Counted from the stretch's first letter, positions 33,923 to 45,324 are shown. The stretch is DNA of 64,000 nt from Platanthera guangdongensis (GCA_039583875.1 CM077153.1:115316568-115380567); one strand, 5' to 3'. Made by a program: numbers and translations. Notes: generated by a model not told the origin, from the sequence alone.

Positions 33923-35733
33923 TGTTGAAAATTGTGAAGTGAAAGTGGGTGAATGGAAGTCTGGGGCAACCTATCCGCGCGGACTACGTGGACAGGGTTG
34001 GCGGACTGCTAAGTCGACAGGGATGTTGCAGGCGATTTGCTCTGTGGCAGCCTGGGCGGTCTGTTCGCGCAGACTACGCGGACAGCAGCAGCGGTCTGTC
34101 AGGCCGACAAATACTCAGCAGGCAGTTGGATCCCAGGAAGTAACCGGGCGGATAGATATCCTATCCGCGGAGTCCGGCATGAAGCGGACTGATGAACTGA
34201 AGCTCAGCAGACCGGTTTTGCAGTTGCCTTGGTCTTGCTCTAGTGAAGCGGCAAGTGGAAGCCGCGGAGACCGCCGGTCAGTGCGGACAGAAGCTGGAGG
34301 TCGCCCAGTATGGTGGGCTAGATCCAGTGTCCGCCAGTAAGTGCGGACTGGCCCTTGTGGCCAGTGGACTAGACTTGGTGGGTTCTGAACCAAGTCCAGG
34401 TTGGCTCAGTCCGGGGAGATCGCGTAGTGGAGCGTGGGCTGCTTTCTCAGTCCGCCAAGCCTAGTAGAAGTGTTATTGCCTTGTTTGCTAGCTTGGGGAT
34501 ATGCGGACTGGAGGATTGCCTGTGCAAGAGCGTGCGGACTGGAGCTGGAGTCCGATGAGTTCAGTTTGGCCTTATGATGAGGTTATGAATTCAGGGATGC
34601 GGACTGGAGCTTGCTGTGTAAGCAGACTGGATCGGCGTGTCCGCTGAGTCCGACGATGCCTTGGAGATTAGGCAATGGACTCGGGATGTGCGGATGGAAG
34701 CCGGGTGTCCGCTGAGTCCGGCAGGTGCCTTGATGGCGAGGCTGTGGGCTCAGGTTATGCGGGCTGATGCCTTGTCCGCAGATTGGCGGACATAGCTGTT
34801 GCGGAGTCCGTCTGTGGTGGTCCTGGCTTGGCCCTTGGCGACAAGGCGGACTGGATATTGGAGTCCGGCCTTGGAGAAGCTAGGCGGGCTGGCTATCTGC
34901 ATGGGAGCGGCGGACTGGTGTATGTATCTGCGGGCTTGCGGATACACTTGTTCTTACTGCGGGATGTGGCGGTGATCCTATCGGCTAGGGCGGTGACCAT
35001 ACTCATCATCGTGCATATAAATAGGACCCATGTCACATCAGAAAAAATAACCAAAACAGACAGAACTGAAGTAAGTGAACAGTATTTGAGCTTGTGTAAG
35101 TTGTTGCGGACTGGACCTTGGTGTCGGCGCGGTTTGAGAGTTGACTGGGTTGTGCTGTGCAGGTTGTGCGGATAGCGCTGGAAAGCTAGGACTTGGCTCT
35201 GATTGCGGTCAGGGACAGTGCGGACTCTGCGATTAAGCAACATGCGGTAAACAGCAAGTCGCGGATAGCGACTAGGCAGTCTTCTCTTTGGTAACTTGGT
35301 TCGGAGTTCAGGAAGTCGCCTACTTCAGGCGGATTGTTCCTTTCGGTGGCGCAGCGTGTGTGGTCTGGCGGCTAGGCGACCTCGCGGTCAGGCGGCCTGC
35401 AGATCGGCGGTGAAGAGCTAAGCATTGGAATAAGGGGTAGTCCGCGCGGCTTGGGTTGCGGTCTGACGACATGGCGGACTGAGCGGACTTCACAGCAGTA
35501 GACCGGCGGCTTGTTGATTGAGTCCGCGCGGCTTGTTTTGTTTCTTATCTTTGTAACTGTCTATGTTCTCCTGATTTGGTTGTTTGGTGAAGCATGTCTC
35601 GCCATGTATGTCTCGCCTTGTAAAGAAGTTTGCTCTTGATCAATAAAGACGCTTGTGCTGCATGTGTTGCTGGTTGTTACTGCTTTGTTGAGATAACCCC
35701 TGCTAACTCCAAGATCCGGGAAAACGTTCAACA
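33923..35733 (+). mobile_element. Probable solo LTR inside the antisense gene
   Basis: The stretch has matching terminal inverted ends TGTTGAA...TTCAACA (1,811 bp), a TATA box (CATATAAATAGG near 35015) and an AATAAA signal near 35641. It is non-coding and full of short GCGGACTGG-type repeats. It splits a frame that resumes after it. I see no target duplication (ggtcg before, ttata after) and no PBS or PPT, so the borders are inferred from the terminal palindrome and the interrupted gene. Confidence 0.55.
35012..35024 (+). promoter_or_regulatory. TATA box in the solo LTR
   Basis: CATATAAATAGG in otherwise GC-rich DNA, with transcription expected about 30 bp downstream. An AATAAA about 620 bp further on fits an R-U5 end. 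Confidence 0.45.
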
Positions 35734-35920
35734 TTATAAGTGGACGTGTCCTCCTCCGGTTTGTTGAGTTTCAACAGGATATCCGAGGTGGCGTCTGCGG
35801 GTTTATTGAATTTTAACAGGCCGATCTCATCAAAAGCGAGGGCGCGGGTCTCTCTGCGAGCGAGGTTGTGTCGGCGTTATTCCTTCCGGTGCCGGATCCG
35901 GGAGACAAGTCCTACCAGCG

Positions 35921-36559
35921 CCTCTAGGATTTGTCGCCCGGGAGCTCGCGTCAGCCCTATTCCCGTTCCTCGCCCCTCGTGTATATATTTTTTGTTTGTC
36001 GAAATATAAGCGCGGGCCGCGTCACGATTTTGTAACCTTACTTTTCAATGAATGATTCTCTGCTCGCCTTATGTATATATTCGTTATTGTTGCTTGCAGT
36101 TGATTGTGCATTGTAGATTGTCTTCCTTTTAGTATTTGTGGCCGGCCTCGATACTACCGCTCGCAGCCTTTCGTTCTGTATCATGTTGGTGAGGTCGCGC
36201 GCCCACTAAGGACTTAGGTTGGGAGACATAGGGGACTTAGTTAGCCGACCCGCGAGCGGCGACCTGCCTCCATAGCTCGGGTCCTCCGTGCCGCTCGCCC
36301 GCTCGCTAGGAGGGGTGAGCCGGCTCAGCTCATACCCGAGCCGCCGGGTTTCTTGCGAGTCGACCCTCTTGTGACGCGACCTGGGTTCTCGCCCCTTTGG
36401 ATGTTATCCTGGGTGCTGGGCGATTACGTTGGACCTGATTCATTAATTTCGCGACTCCTTCCTCGATCATTTGTATATCTAGTTCCCCAGCTTCTGACAT
36501 CGCTTTGTTCATCAAGACCTGCCCTGCCTGTCGGTGGGGAGCTGGGGTCGACTCCAACG
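35921..36559. other. Spacer between the antisense gene and the 74-bp array
   Basis: This holds the probable 3' UTR of the antisense gene (AT-rich with CAATGAATG near 36045) and then GC-rich DNA with no coding signal. Confidence 0.4.
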
Positions 36560-37290
36560 AGTGACATCCAGCCCTGCCAGCTAAGTGAGAGCCTGACAGC
36601 GGGATCTTCTCGGGATCCGAGTTGACACCATTGAGTGATATCCAGCCCTGCCAGCTAGGTGAGAGCCTGACAGCGGGATCTGCTCGGGGTCCGGGTTGAC
36701 ACCATCGAGTGACATCCAGCCCTGCCAGCTAGGTGAGAGCCTGGCAGCGGGATCTACTCGGGGTCTGAGTTGACACCATCGAGTGACTTCCAGCCCTGCC
36801 AGCTAGGTGAGAGCCTAGCAGCGGGATCTGCTCGGGGTCTGAGTTGACACCATCAAGTGGCATCCAGCCCTGTCAGCTAGGTGAAAGCCTGGTAGCGGGA
36901 TCTGCTCGGGGTCTGAGTTGACACCATCGAGTGACATCCAACCATGCCAGCTAGGTGAGAGCCTGGCAGCGGGATCTGCTCGGGGTCTGAGTTGACACCA
37001 TCGAGTGATATCCAGCCGTGCCAGCTAGGTGAGAGCCTGGTAGCGGGATCTGCTCGGGGTCTGAGTTGACACCATCGAGTGACTTCCATCACTGCCAGCT
37101 AGGTGAGAGCCTGACAGCAAGATCTGCTCGGGGTCTAAGTTGACATCATCGAGTGACATCCAACTTTGTCAGCTAGGTGAGAGCCTGATAGCGAGACTTG
37201 CTCGGGGTCTGAGTTGACACCATCGAGTGACATCCAGCCCTGCCAGCTAGGTGGGAGCCTGGCAGCGGGATCTGCTCAGGGTCCGGGAGC
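36560..37290. repeat. 74-bp tandem array in the Tat-like 3' UTR, about 10 units
   Basis: Units contain CAGCCCTGCCAGCTAGGTGA, GAGCCTGGCAGCGGGATCTG, CTCGGGGTCTGAG and TTGACACCATCGAGTGA. Spacing is regular (36568, 36642 and so on), with 5-10% differences between units. It lies directly 3' of the integrase end in element orientation, where Tat/Ogre elements often carry hypervariable tandem repeats. There are no spacers, so it is not a CRISPR array. Confidence 0.92.
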
Positions 37291-37405
37291 ACTTCACCCT
37301 TTCGTACGAGTTACTGCGATAGAATTGGCACATCAAGAGACTTTATTAAGAATAAAACACCACTTACATGTCTCAAGGATAAAAACGTTTCAAGTTGTCA
37401 CCGCT

Positions 37406-38625
37406 TCAGGTGAGACCTAGGGCCTCGCCCTCCACATTTCGAAGTCGATACCCTCCTGATCTCAATGCTTCTTTTATAATAAACAGACCCTCCCAGCTGG
37501 GGTTGAGCTTCCCTATGGTTGTCGACCTTCCCGCTGCATCTACCTTTTTTAGGACCATGTCCCCCTCCGCAAACTGTTTGACTCTGACGTGCTTGTCAAA
37601 GTACTTGGTCATTCTCCTCTTCACCTCTTCTTGTCGGATGGTAGAGAGGTCACGCAGCTCCTCCACCATGTCAAGGGAGAGTCATAGCTCCTCCTCATTC
37701 TTTGTCGGCCATTATTCGCTGCCTTCTTCCGCCGCAGCCACCCGGGGCGTTTGGACTTCAAATTATATGGGGAGCACTGCTTCACATCCGTGGGAGAGTT
37801 TGAAGGGAGTCTCCCCTGTTGCTGTGTTGGGGGTGGTCCTCAGGGCCTAGAGAACTGAGGGAAGCTGCTCCACCCAGCTCCCTTTCAGGTTCTCTACCTT
37901 CTTCTTCAGGAGATTTACAATGATCTTATTCGTGGCCTCCAACTACCCGTTTCTCCTGGGGTGGTGGATAGAGGCAAACCTGAGGTCAATCTCGAGCTAC
38001 TCGCAGAAGCTAGTGAATTTTGTGCTGGCAAACTGAGGCCCGTTGTTCGTGACAATGGCTTCGGGCTGCCCATGGCGGTAGATGATCTCCCCCCCCCCCA
38101 AACAAAGTTTCTGATGACTTGGGAGGTCACCTTAGCCAGCGCTTTCACTTCCAGCCACTTAGAAAAGTAGTTAATCATCACCAACAGGAACCTCCTCTGC
38201 CCACTGGCCCGGGGGAACGACCCGACCAAGTCCACCCCCCAGATTGCGAAGGGCTAGGGGGCTGTGATGCTCTTGAGGTGCTGAGTCGGCTGTAGCTGGA
38301 GGGGGGCAAACAGCTGGCACTTATGACATCTTCTCGTGAACTCTGTAGCATCGCGGCCCAGGGTTGGACAGAAGTATCCCTGCCTGACGATCCTCCCTTC
38401 TAGGGTCCGACTCCCGGAATCACTCCCACACTCCCCGGAGTGGACTTCTTCCAAGATTCTTTGCACTTCCCTCTCGGCCATGCAACGGGCCAACATCCCC
38501 GAGAGAGTCTTCCTGTACACCTGCCCGTCCTGGAGGAGGTAGTATGCCGATTTGTACCTGAGTATCTTCCTGTCCACCCCCTCCGGATACTCAACCGTGA
38601 AGAGGAAAGTTCTGACCGAGTCCAT
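37406..38625 (-). pseudogene. Tat-like integrase, inactivated
   Basis: The HHCC region is around RRCHKCQLF (38300-38340). The core starts MDLVGSFPRASGQ, giving the first Asp. The second catalytic site reads VTNNGPQF where family members have a DNG motif, so Asp is replaced by Asn. The third site region reads HHPRRNG, a stop, then LEATN, retaining Glu. A frameshift at the C-run near 38090 breaks the core. The C-terminal domain is FAEGDMVLKKV and GKLNPSWEGLF, ending near 37406. Its partner enzymes follow at higher coordinates. Confidence 0.88.
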
Positions 38626-38628
38626 CCA

Positions 38629-38991
38629 CTAGGGGTGCTGATCTATCTCCATGAGCTCTCCCTCTTCGATAGAAGTGCGGAATAGGTCGGTAATAGTTCC
38701 TCCCACCCGGGGACCATGTTTAGCTAGCTGATCGACCTGCTCGTTTTCCTTTCGTGGCATGTGTCGGATAGAGAAGGTTTGGAATGTGCCGACGACCCCC
38801 TTCACTTTGGCCGAGTATAATCGTAGGGTAGGCTCTCTTGCCTCAAACTCCCTGTTGATCTGGGAAGCTACCACCATAGAGTCGATGAGGACCTCCACGT
38901 CCAATACCCCCAGCTCCCTGGCCAGGCGCAACCCTGCTATCACGACCTCGTACTCGGCCTGGTTGTTGGTGATGAGAAAGTGCACCACCAC
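38629..38991 (-). pseudogene. Second (archaeal-type) RNase H of the Tat-like element
   Basis: The frame reads FLITNNQAEYEVVIAGLRLA, LIDSMVVASQINREF and PRKENEQVDQLAKHG. This is the additional RNase H fold between the normal RNase H and integrase, a defining trait of the Tat lineage. The acidic residues of NNQAEYE, LIDS and VDQLA are present. An upstream frame break separates it from the first RNase H, so it is part of a dead polyprotein. Confidence 0.85.
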
Positions 38992-39082
38992 CGTTTGTTC
39001 TATTCTAGTTCCTTGGGGGGCTTTCCAAGATCACCCTCACCCCCAGGGAATGCCGCCCTGAAGCGCCATCTACCTTCACCTT

Positions 39083-39400
39083 CTATGGAGTCGGATGAGT
39101 GAGCTCTTCCTCCGCCACCTCGATTACGTAATCGGCCAAAAAGTCAGCCATTACTTTAGCCTTGATCGAGAGGCGGGGGATGAAGGAGATGTCAAACTCG
39201 CTCAACTCCACCGACCACTTGGCCAACCTTCCTGAATGCTCCACCCCCTCAAAGATGTTGCGGAGGGGATGGTCAGTCACCACTCGGATGGAGCGTTCCT
39301 GGAAGTAGGGCCGCAGCCTTCGGGCCGAGATGATTAGGGCGAATGTCAGCTTCTCCAAAATTGGACATCGGAGCTCGGCCTTCCTCAGAACCCAACTCAC
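39083..39400 (-). pseudogene. RNase H of the Tat-like element
   Basis: Reads YPILEKLTFALI-type sequence (CPILEKLTFALIISARRL), VVTDHPLRNIF, GRLAKWSVELSEFDISF and ADFLADY, the standard Ty3/gypsy RNase H following RT. It is joined to RT through a region with stops near 39410-39520. Confidence 0.82.
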
Positions 39401-39522
39401 ATATTATATGGGTAGCTGCCTCTTCCCCTCTTCATGCACCAAGATAGCGCTCAATGCCTCCATTCCAACCCCGAGATACAAAAATAGTCCTCCCCCTCTT
39501 TCGGCCCTTGGAGCAACGGAGC

Positions 39523-40407
39523 CTACGTCAGCTGCATTTTAAGAGCTTGGAACGCCTCCTCGCACTCCCTGGTCCACTCGAATTTTTGACCTCCCCTTAG
39601 CGTTTTGAAGAAGGGGGAGCACTTCTCCCCGGCCCGGGAGAGGAATCGGCTCAATCCTGCCAGTTTTCTCGTCAACCGTTGCACATCCTTAGTATTCCGC
39701 GGCGAGCCCAGCTCCATGATAGCCTTGACCTTATCAGGATTTCGCTCGACCCCCACGGGGGTGAGGAGGTGCCCCAAGAACTTCCCCCTGCTGGCCCTGA
39801 AGACACACTTTAGGGGGTTCAACCGCATCTTATACTTGCGTAGGGTGGCGAATGTCCCTTCTAAATCCCGAAGGTGAGAGTCCACGTCCTGACTCTTGAT
39901 CATGAGGTCACCCACGTACACCTCCAGATTTCTCCCCTTCTATTCCCAAAAGACCTTGTCCATCATCTTTTGGTAGGTCGCCCCAGCGTTCTTCAGCCCA
40001 AAGGGCATCATTTTGTAGCAGTAGCACCCATCCCCCGTGATGAACGAGACGTCCTTGACGTCCGGGGGTGCATCCTGATTTGGTGATAACCTGAAAACGC
40101 ATCTAAAACTCATTATAGAAAAACCGACGGTTGAGTCAACCAGCGCGTCGATCCGAGGCAAGGGATAACAGTCCTTAGGGCATGATTTATTAAGCAAGGA
40201 AAAATCGACACACATATGCCACCGACCGTCTCCTTTTTTAACCATGGCTATATTAGAGACCCAGCTGGGGTATTGTATTTCGGATACAAAGCCGGCCTTG
40301 AGAAGCTTTGCCACCTCCTCTCTGATGGGCTCGACCAACTTGTCCGTTGTGGACCTCTTCTTCTGCTGGACGGGGCGTGCTCCCGGGTCCAGTTGAGATG
40401 GTGGCAA
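39523..40407 (-). pseudogene. Tat-like reverse transcriptase with mutated YVDD
   Basis: Reads VAKLLKAGFVSEIQYPSWVS, GRWHMCVDFSLLNK, PKDCYPLPRIDALVD and MPFGLKNAGATYQKMMD, then a stop near 39941, then VYVGDLMIKS. The catalytic YVDD box is YVGD, so one metal-binding Asp is lost. The connection follows as GKFLGHLLTPVGVERNPDK and LAGLSRFLSRAGE. A frameshift removes the end of the GYHQI region near 40090. Confidence 0.9.
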
Positions 40408-41431
40408 GCCACATCCGCATCAACCCCCGGCATCTCCGCGGCACTCCATGCAAAGTTGTCCACATTCTTCTGGATGCATGCCAGCATCCTGCTTTGAGCC
40501 TCCGGGGTAAGCTCCCCGCTGACGCGAACCTTCTCCACCCTGCCTCGAATGGTGAGAACCTCCAGCTCCACCACCTCTTCTGCAACCTCCAGCCTGGAAT
40601 GCTCCTCCCATTCTCCGATGTCCCTCTCCTCTGGGACGAGAACCTCCGCCTCCACCTCTTCCTTCATGGCCATTGCCTCAGCCAACTCCTCCCGGTCTCC
40701 TCCTGCCACCTCTACCTCGGTGCCGCTCTCCACCTCCATCTCCTCCCTACCGACCTCCTGCTCCGCTGCCTCCATCCTCCGCTCCATCTCCTCGGCTCCC
40801 TCCTACCAAGAGATGGAGTTTACGGCAGTGACGTAGCATTCCCGCGCCACTTTGGGGTCACCCCGGACCCGGACCTGGATCCCCTTGGCATTGAACTTCA
40901 AGCATTGGTGGAAGAACGAGGGGACGCAGCGGAAAGCGCTGATGAGGTGCCTCCAAAAGATGGTGTTGTAGCTGCTGGAGGCATCCATGATGACAAACCT
41001 GCAATTTTGGGACTGCCCCCCAGGGAGACATGGAGCCCAACTCCTCCTTCTACCTCCTTCCTCTCCCCTGAAAATCCAAACAAGGGCCCATCCGAGGCCA
41101 GCACCCTCTTCGACTCCACCTTCATCGCATCGAACGCCTTCTTGAAGATGACGTTGATGGAACTTCCATTATCAATGAGGATCCGGGATACGGTGAAATT
41201 TTTGATGGCCGTCTGGATGACCAGTGCATCGCAAAAGGGATCCTCATGATCCGGCATATCACTTCTTGAGAAGGTAATCCTCTCTTCCGGGGGTAGGGTT
41301 TGGGATGTGGAGCCAACGCTCCGGCGGTACATAGTATGGAGGCTCGCCCTCCGAGAGGCCTCTACCCCCCCCCCCCCCCATGGATCATGCTGATCCCTCC
41401 CCGGGTCCCGACATCTGCCCGGTCTTCGCAC
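40408..41431 (-). pseudogene. Tat-like protease and protease-RT linker
   Basis: Reads DALVIQTAIKNFTVSRILID and NGSSINVIFKKAF: the protease active site IDNGSS with its Asp. A frameshift near 41040 leads into a long Glu- and Val-rich acidic linker (about 40600-40790), then LTPEAQSRMLACIQKNVDNF and AWSAAEMPGVD, which precede RT in Tat elements. Confidence 0.75.
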
Positions 41432-41487
41432 TGATCCTCCTCCGCCCGACGCAGGACTTCCTCAATCCTCACCTCTTAGCGCCCCTG

Positions 41488-42736
41488 TTATTGTTGATGC
41501 TCCCTGTTTCCCCTCATCTCGAGGAACTCCGGGCACGTGGTCGTAGCATGCCCTTCTTTTTGATGGAAGTCACAGTAGGGCAACTCCACCCTAACTTCTC
41601 TTCTCCTCCTCTGCGCCGCTCTCCTCCTCTCCCCCATGGCTATGGCCATATCCTGATCCTGATTGGGTAGGGAAGGTCTTTGTGCCTGCCTCCAACTCGA
41701 GGGGTGGAACTGACCATGGCCCCCCTGGTGGTGGTCCCTCCCCTGGTATCCTCTCCGTGGCCCCTGCCTTGCCACTCGGGCCTCCAGCCCAACCGACGGT
41801 CTAGCTCCTGTCGCCCCCACCTGGGCTGCTACTGTTCCTGGAGCTGCCTCTACTCCCTTTTTTGAGGCTCGACTCTCCTCTCCTCCTGCACCCTATCGCC
41901 TCTCGGCTCCTTCTCTTCCTCCGTGGCCCACCTGGCCAGCTTCCGGGTAAACTCCGGATTCGACGCTTTTCTGTCGACTTCCCTCACCGCCCTCTCCATC
42001 AGCTCCTCATAGGAGAGGGGGGCACCCTCTTTAGCTCCATCCTGAAAAATCCCTGTTGTAGCCCCAGGGTGAAAGCCATCATCAGGTTATGGCCTGGCAT
42101 CTCCTGGACCTGGGTGACCTCCTCCTGGAACCGGTCAACATAGCTCCCCCGGGTCTCATTCACCCCCTACTTGATGTGGAAGAGGGACTCTGAATCCTTT
42201 TTCCTCCTCTTTGAGGTAGTGAACCTCAGCATGAACCCTCGGCGCAGGTCCTCGAAGCAGTAGGTGGAGCTGGCCGGCAACTGGTGAAACCACTCCCTCG
42301 CCTTCTCCTTGAGAGTGATAGCAAAGAGCCGGCACTTGAACCCATCTGACATCTGCCGGATCGAAACCACGTCCTCGAACTAGGGTAGAAGAGACTAGCT
42401 CGCTAAAGGGGCTGCCTCCCCCTATCGGGCGGGCCAGAGCATCCCGTGCGCCCATGTCACCGAACTGGCCTCCGCCTGCCGAGCCGGGGAAAAGCACGCG
42501 CCCGGGGAGCTCTCCTCCCCTTCCTTCTCCGATGACCTCCTTCCCGGCTCGCCTGCCAGGAGCCTCCTCTCCCAGAGACGGGGCGGCAGCAATTGGAATG
42601 GCTGGAGTCGAACACTCGGCCCGCGCGCCGATTGTGAATTTGACGAGGCTGAGTACCTCGTTCCTGAAATCCTCAAACATTCCCACTGTGGCTTGGGCGG
42701 CAGGGGCGGCGAGTCGGACCTATCTGAGCCTTGTCC
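41488..42736 (-). pseudogene. Tat-like Gag, start codon region split by an insertion
   Basis: Reads VGMFEDFRNEVLSLV near the N-terminus, then in another frame FAITLKEKAREWFHQLPASS and FEDLRRGFMLRF (capsid). The tail has ELPYCDFHQKEGHATTTC, a CCHC-like knuckle of the form C-x3-H-x4-H-x4-C. Several frameshifts and a stop near 42170 are present. On removing the nested element, the sequence across 42736/47250 reads from an ATG (MTGGQGSDRSDS), which could be the original start. It lies downstream of the PBS. Confidence 0.75.
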
Positions 42737-44668
42737 TGATGGGCTAAAACCCGAACAGGCAAGTGTACCTGTCGAATTGTAGTATCAAGGTCGTATTTAA
42801 ACACGGGGTTGTCAAGTACTGCTACTCACGCTTGAACTATTATCCTACCTAAAGAAAGTGGGTTTTGAGAAATTTTTCGGAGAAAAACTAAAGATAATTT
42901 TTAGACGGAAAACTTATAATAAAAAGTTAGCATTCGATCGAAAATTCACCATGAAATGAGATGAGAGGGATGAAAAGGCATAGTTTTAAATTTGCAAATC
43001 ATACTCGACCGTGACGGATCCGAAATTAGGAAATAATCTCGCTAGGGCATTAAATCCCCTGACTTATAGACGTTTTGACTGAAATCTCTTTCAAGTCAAA
43101 AAGGCCTAAAGCCGCATTATCGAGGTGACCCGCACTATTGGATTTGACTCCAATCCGGAAGATTTACGTCATCCTATCTCTAGGGTTGCGTTCAACTCCT
43201 TCCTTCTTTGAGTGATCTTTCACATTCACGAGCCTCTCGACTACTCAAATATGAGATCCAAAGCCTACTACCGTATACCGGAAATACGGAGTCGACGCGA
43301 GAGAAATCAAAGAAGGATCGAGTAAAATTTATAAAAAAATAAAACTAAGAAATAAAAAAAACCTCACCTCATTTCATGGATCCTCATGATCAAATGCTAA
43401 AAAAAGATTAGCTACGCATAGTTGAGGAAGAAAACACAATAAAAGGAAGAGAGTTCATATTCATTGATTAATAAAAATGGAGAAGTACAAAATAATAAAG
43501 AGACAAGAATATGCTACCAAAGAAAGATTACACTAAAAAAGCAAAGGTTACACTAATAAAAACTTAACAACATGTAAGAAACATAAAAGAAAGCACTCTC
43601 TCTTAAACTAGTACTTCACTTGCTCTCCCCAAAATCCAACCTCAAAGCATGAGACCATGGTGCCTTTTATAGATGAGGAGGGAAGATTCTAGATGGGAAT
43701 AAATTGAAATGGCAAGGCGTGGGGGGGGGGGGTGGCCGACCATGTAAAGGGAGAGATGTTCATGCATGGCATTAAATGAGGGAGAGAGAAAAATGGGAGG
43801 TTCATTGCATTTCATTTATGGGGATGATAAGAGAGAATGTAAAGTAGAGAGGGGGATGAATGATAATAAAGAGTGGGAAAAAATAATAAAAAAGGAGAGA
43901 GAGGAAACATGGGGTGGTAAGTGGCCGGCCATGCATGAGAAAATGGATACATGCATGCAATAAATGAGAGGGAGAGAGAGAGAGGGCATGCATGAATGTG
44001 GCCGGCCAATGCAATTGAGTGGGCTGCATTTGTAGAGGGTCGGATCTTAAAAAGGGCTGCACTGAAGTGAAGGGGGGGCTGAACCATTGAAGTGGGCTGC
44101 ACCACATGGATCTTTGAAGTAGGTTGGATCTCTTGGAGTAAGGAGGAGGTCGGGCTGCACCAATGAGCTGCATGGGCTCGGGTTGTGTCAAGGAGGGGCT
44201 GGACTTCATCATGATGTGCTTCAAGGGAAAGGGCCGGGCTACTCCAAACTTCAAGGGTTGCATGATGGAGGGCCGACCATGCACTTCAAGGGCTCGGGTT
44301 GCTCCATTGAAGTAAAGGGCTGCATGCATGTTAGACTTGAGCTCGGGTAGGGCTTAAAGGAGGCTTGGGCTCACCAATGAAGGCCGACCATATGAGAGGG
44401 CTGCACCATGTGGGCTCCAACCTACAAAAATAAAATAGAATAGAATGTTAAGTTTATGTTTCAACAAACATATAAACTAAGACAAACAACATAATAGAAA
44501 ATTTTATAATTAAATCAAATAGGATGCATAAAATAAAGAATTAAAACATAACATTCAAAGAAAATAAAAATTAAAACATAACAAACTTAAAATACATGAA
44601 AATATAATTAATCCTAGGAATATTTATGTTAATTTAACCCAAAAATCGATGACTAAAACTAGTTATCA
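42737..44668 (-). mobile_element. 3' LTR of the non-autonomous element
   Basis: Starts TGATAACTAG on the minus strand and ends at the tgtcc duplication. Has a TATA box at 43664-43672 and matches 45325-47244 with scattered differences. Confidence 0.92.
43664..43672 (-). promoter_or_regulatory. TATA box of the non-autonomous 3' LTR
   Basis: The minus strand reads CTATAAAAG. The same box is at 46254-46262 in the 5' LTR. Confidence 0.7.
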
Positions 44669-45324
44669 AATTCCTCCATGCTAGAGCTTTTGCTTGCCCT
44701 CAAGCAAATAAAACTTAAAGAACTAGGGAAAGAAAACAAAGAAGATTTAGGTTGCATAATTAAGAAAAACAAAACATGAAAAATTAAACTATCCTAATTC
44801 CTATGTTAACAACTAGTGGGGTGAGAAGTGCACAATAGAAAACTTGAAAGCAGAGACCTAAAAATATCATTAGAACATAAAGAAAATTTACACATTTCTA
44901 AATCTTAAAGCAAGACATCCAAAATTAATGAAAATAAGAGAAACAAGAGTAGAAATTCTAAATAAACGGCGCATTAATGAACTACTAAGCTGCTAGAATA
45001 ACAATTATCCCTAAGTCACCTCAAGATAACCTCCAAAGAAATCCATCAATGATGGTGGCCATAGGCTTGTCCGTTCACACTTTTTCCACTACGCGAATGA
45101 AGATAACCTCCAAAGAAATCCATCAATAATTATCGTCGCGCCGTCAATAATCATGTCGCAACGTCATCGCCGCACCAGCCCTCACGTGCAGCCCTTTGAA
45201 GATTATAATTGATGCAGCCCGTCAACCTCCATGAAGTCCAGCCCTTCATTATTTTCATGTTGTCCAAGCCCGTCATATTCCATAATCCAAAGCCAACCAG
45301 TCCCCGGCAATAGCGCCAAAAACT
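44669..45324 (-). other. Internal region of the non-autonomous element
   Basis: 656 bp without a long frame. The PBS-like site is at about 45301-45322 and the purine-rich stretch GCATGGAGGAATT is at its other end. The phrase TTGCTTGAGGGCAAGCAA near 44690 is a palindrome. Two copies of a phrase around CCTCCAAAGAAATCCATCAA lie at 45030 and 45108. Confidence 0.75.

Larger units (their letters stand above)
31658..35920 (+). pseudogene. Antisense multi-exon ORF carried by the Tat-like element
   Basis: ATG at 31658 opens MPVSEEVRARLAST. Four short GT-AG introns with pyrimidine tracts are visible: 31861-31915, 32149-32209, 32782-32848 and 33618-33696. Joined exons read on with little loss, for example TEVIPE|VLPHEEGGGEED and VVVPPGG|GERDIPLHTPY. 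Central parts are KFMFVKGDFGN, CGFFTGKNIEVAFLRRNL and a basic KKRPSREQPPPPPPKKART stretch that could be a nuclear signal. Two heptad-rich coiled-coil segments follow (VHESVRAQLRGLELA, LGQNNQALEARVHELK). The C-terminus, LIKSEGAGLSASEVV to SYQRL, lies beyond a solo LTR at 33923-35733. Stops and shifts (near 31775, 32395, 33563) make it dead here. Layout and composition resemble the antisense additional ORFs of Tat elements and their 'putative plant transposon' proteins; family assignment is inference. Confidence 0.65.

Noticed and set aside
36560..37290. CRISPR-like regular repeats
   Set aside because: Units are contiguous 74-bp copies without unique spacers, in a plant retrotransposon.
40347..41249. 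300-codon plus-strand frame over the Tat-like protease/RT region
   Set aside because: It lies opposite recognisable minus-strand protease and RT and has no domain of its own; GC-rich codon use keeps the other strand open.
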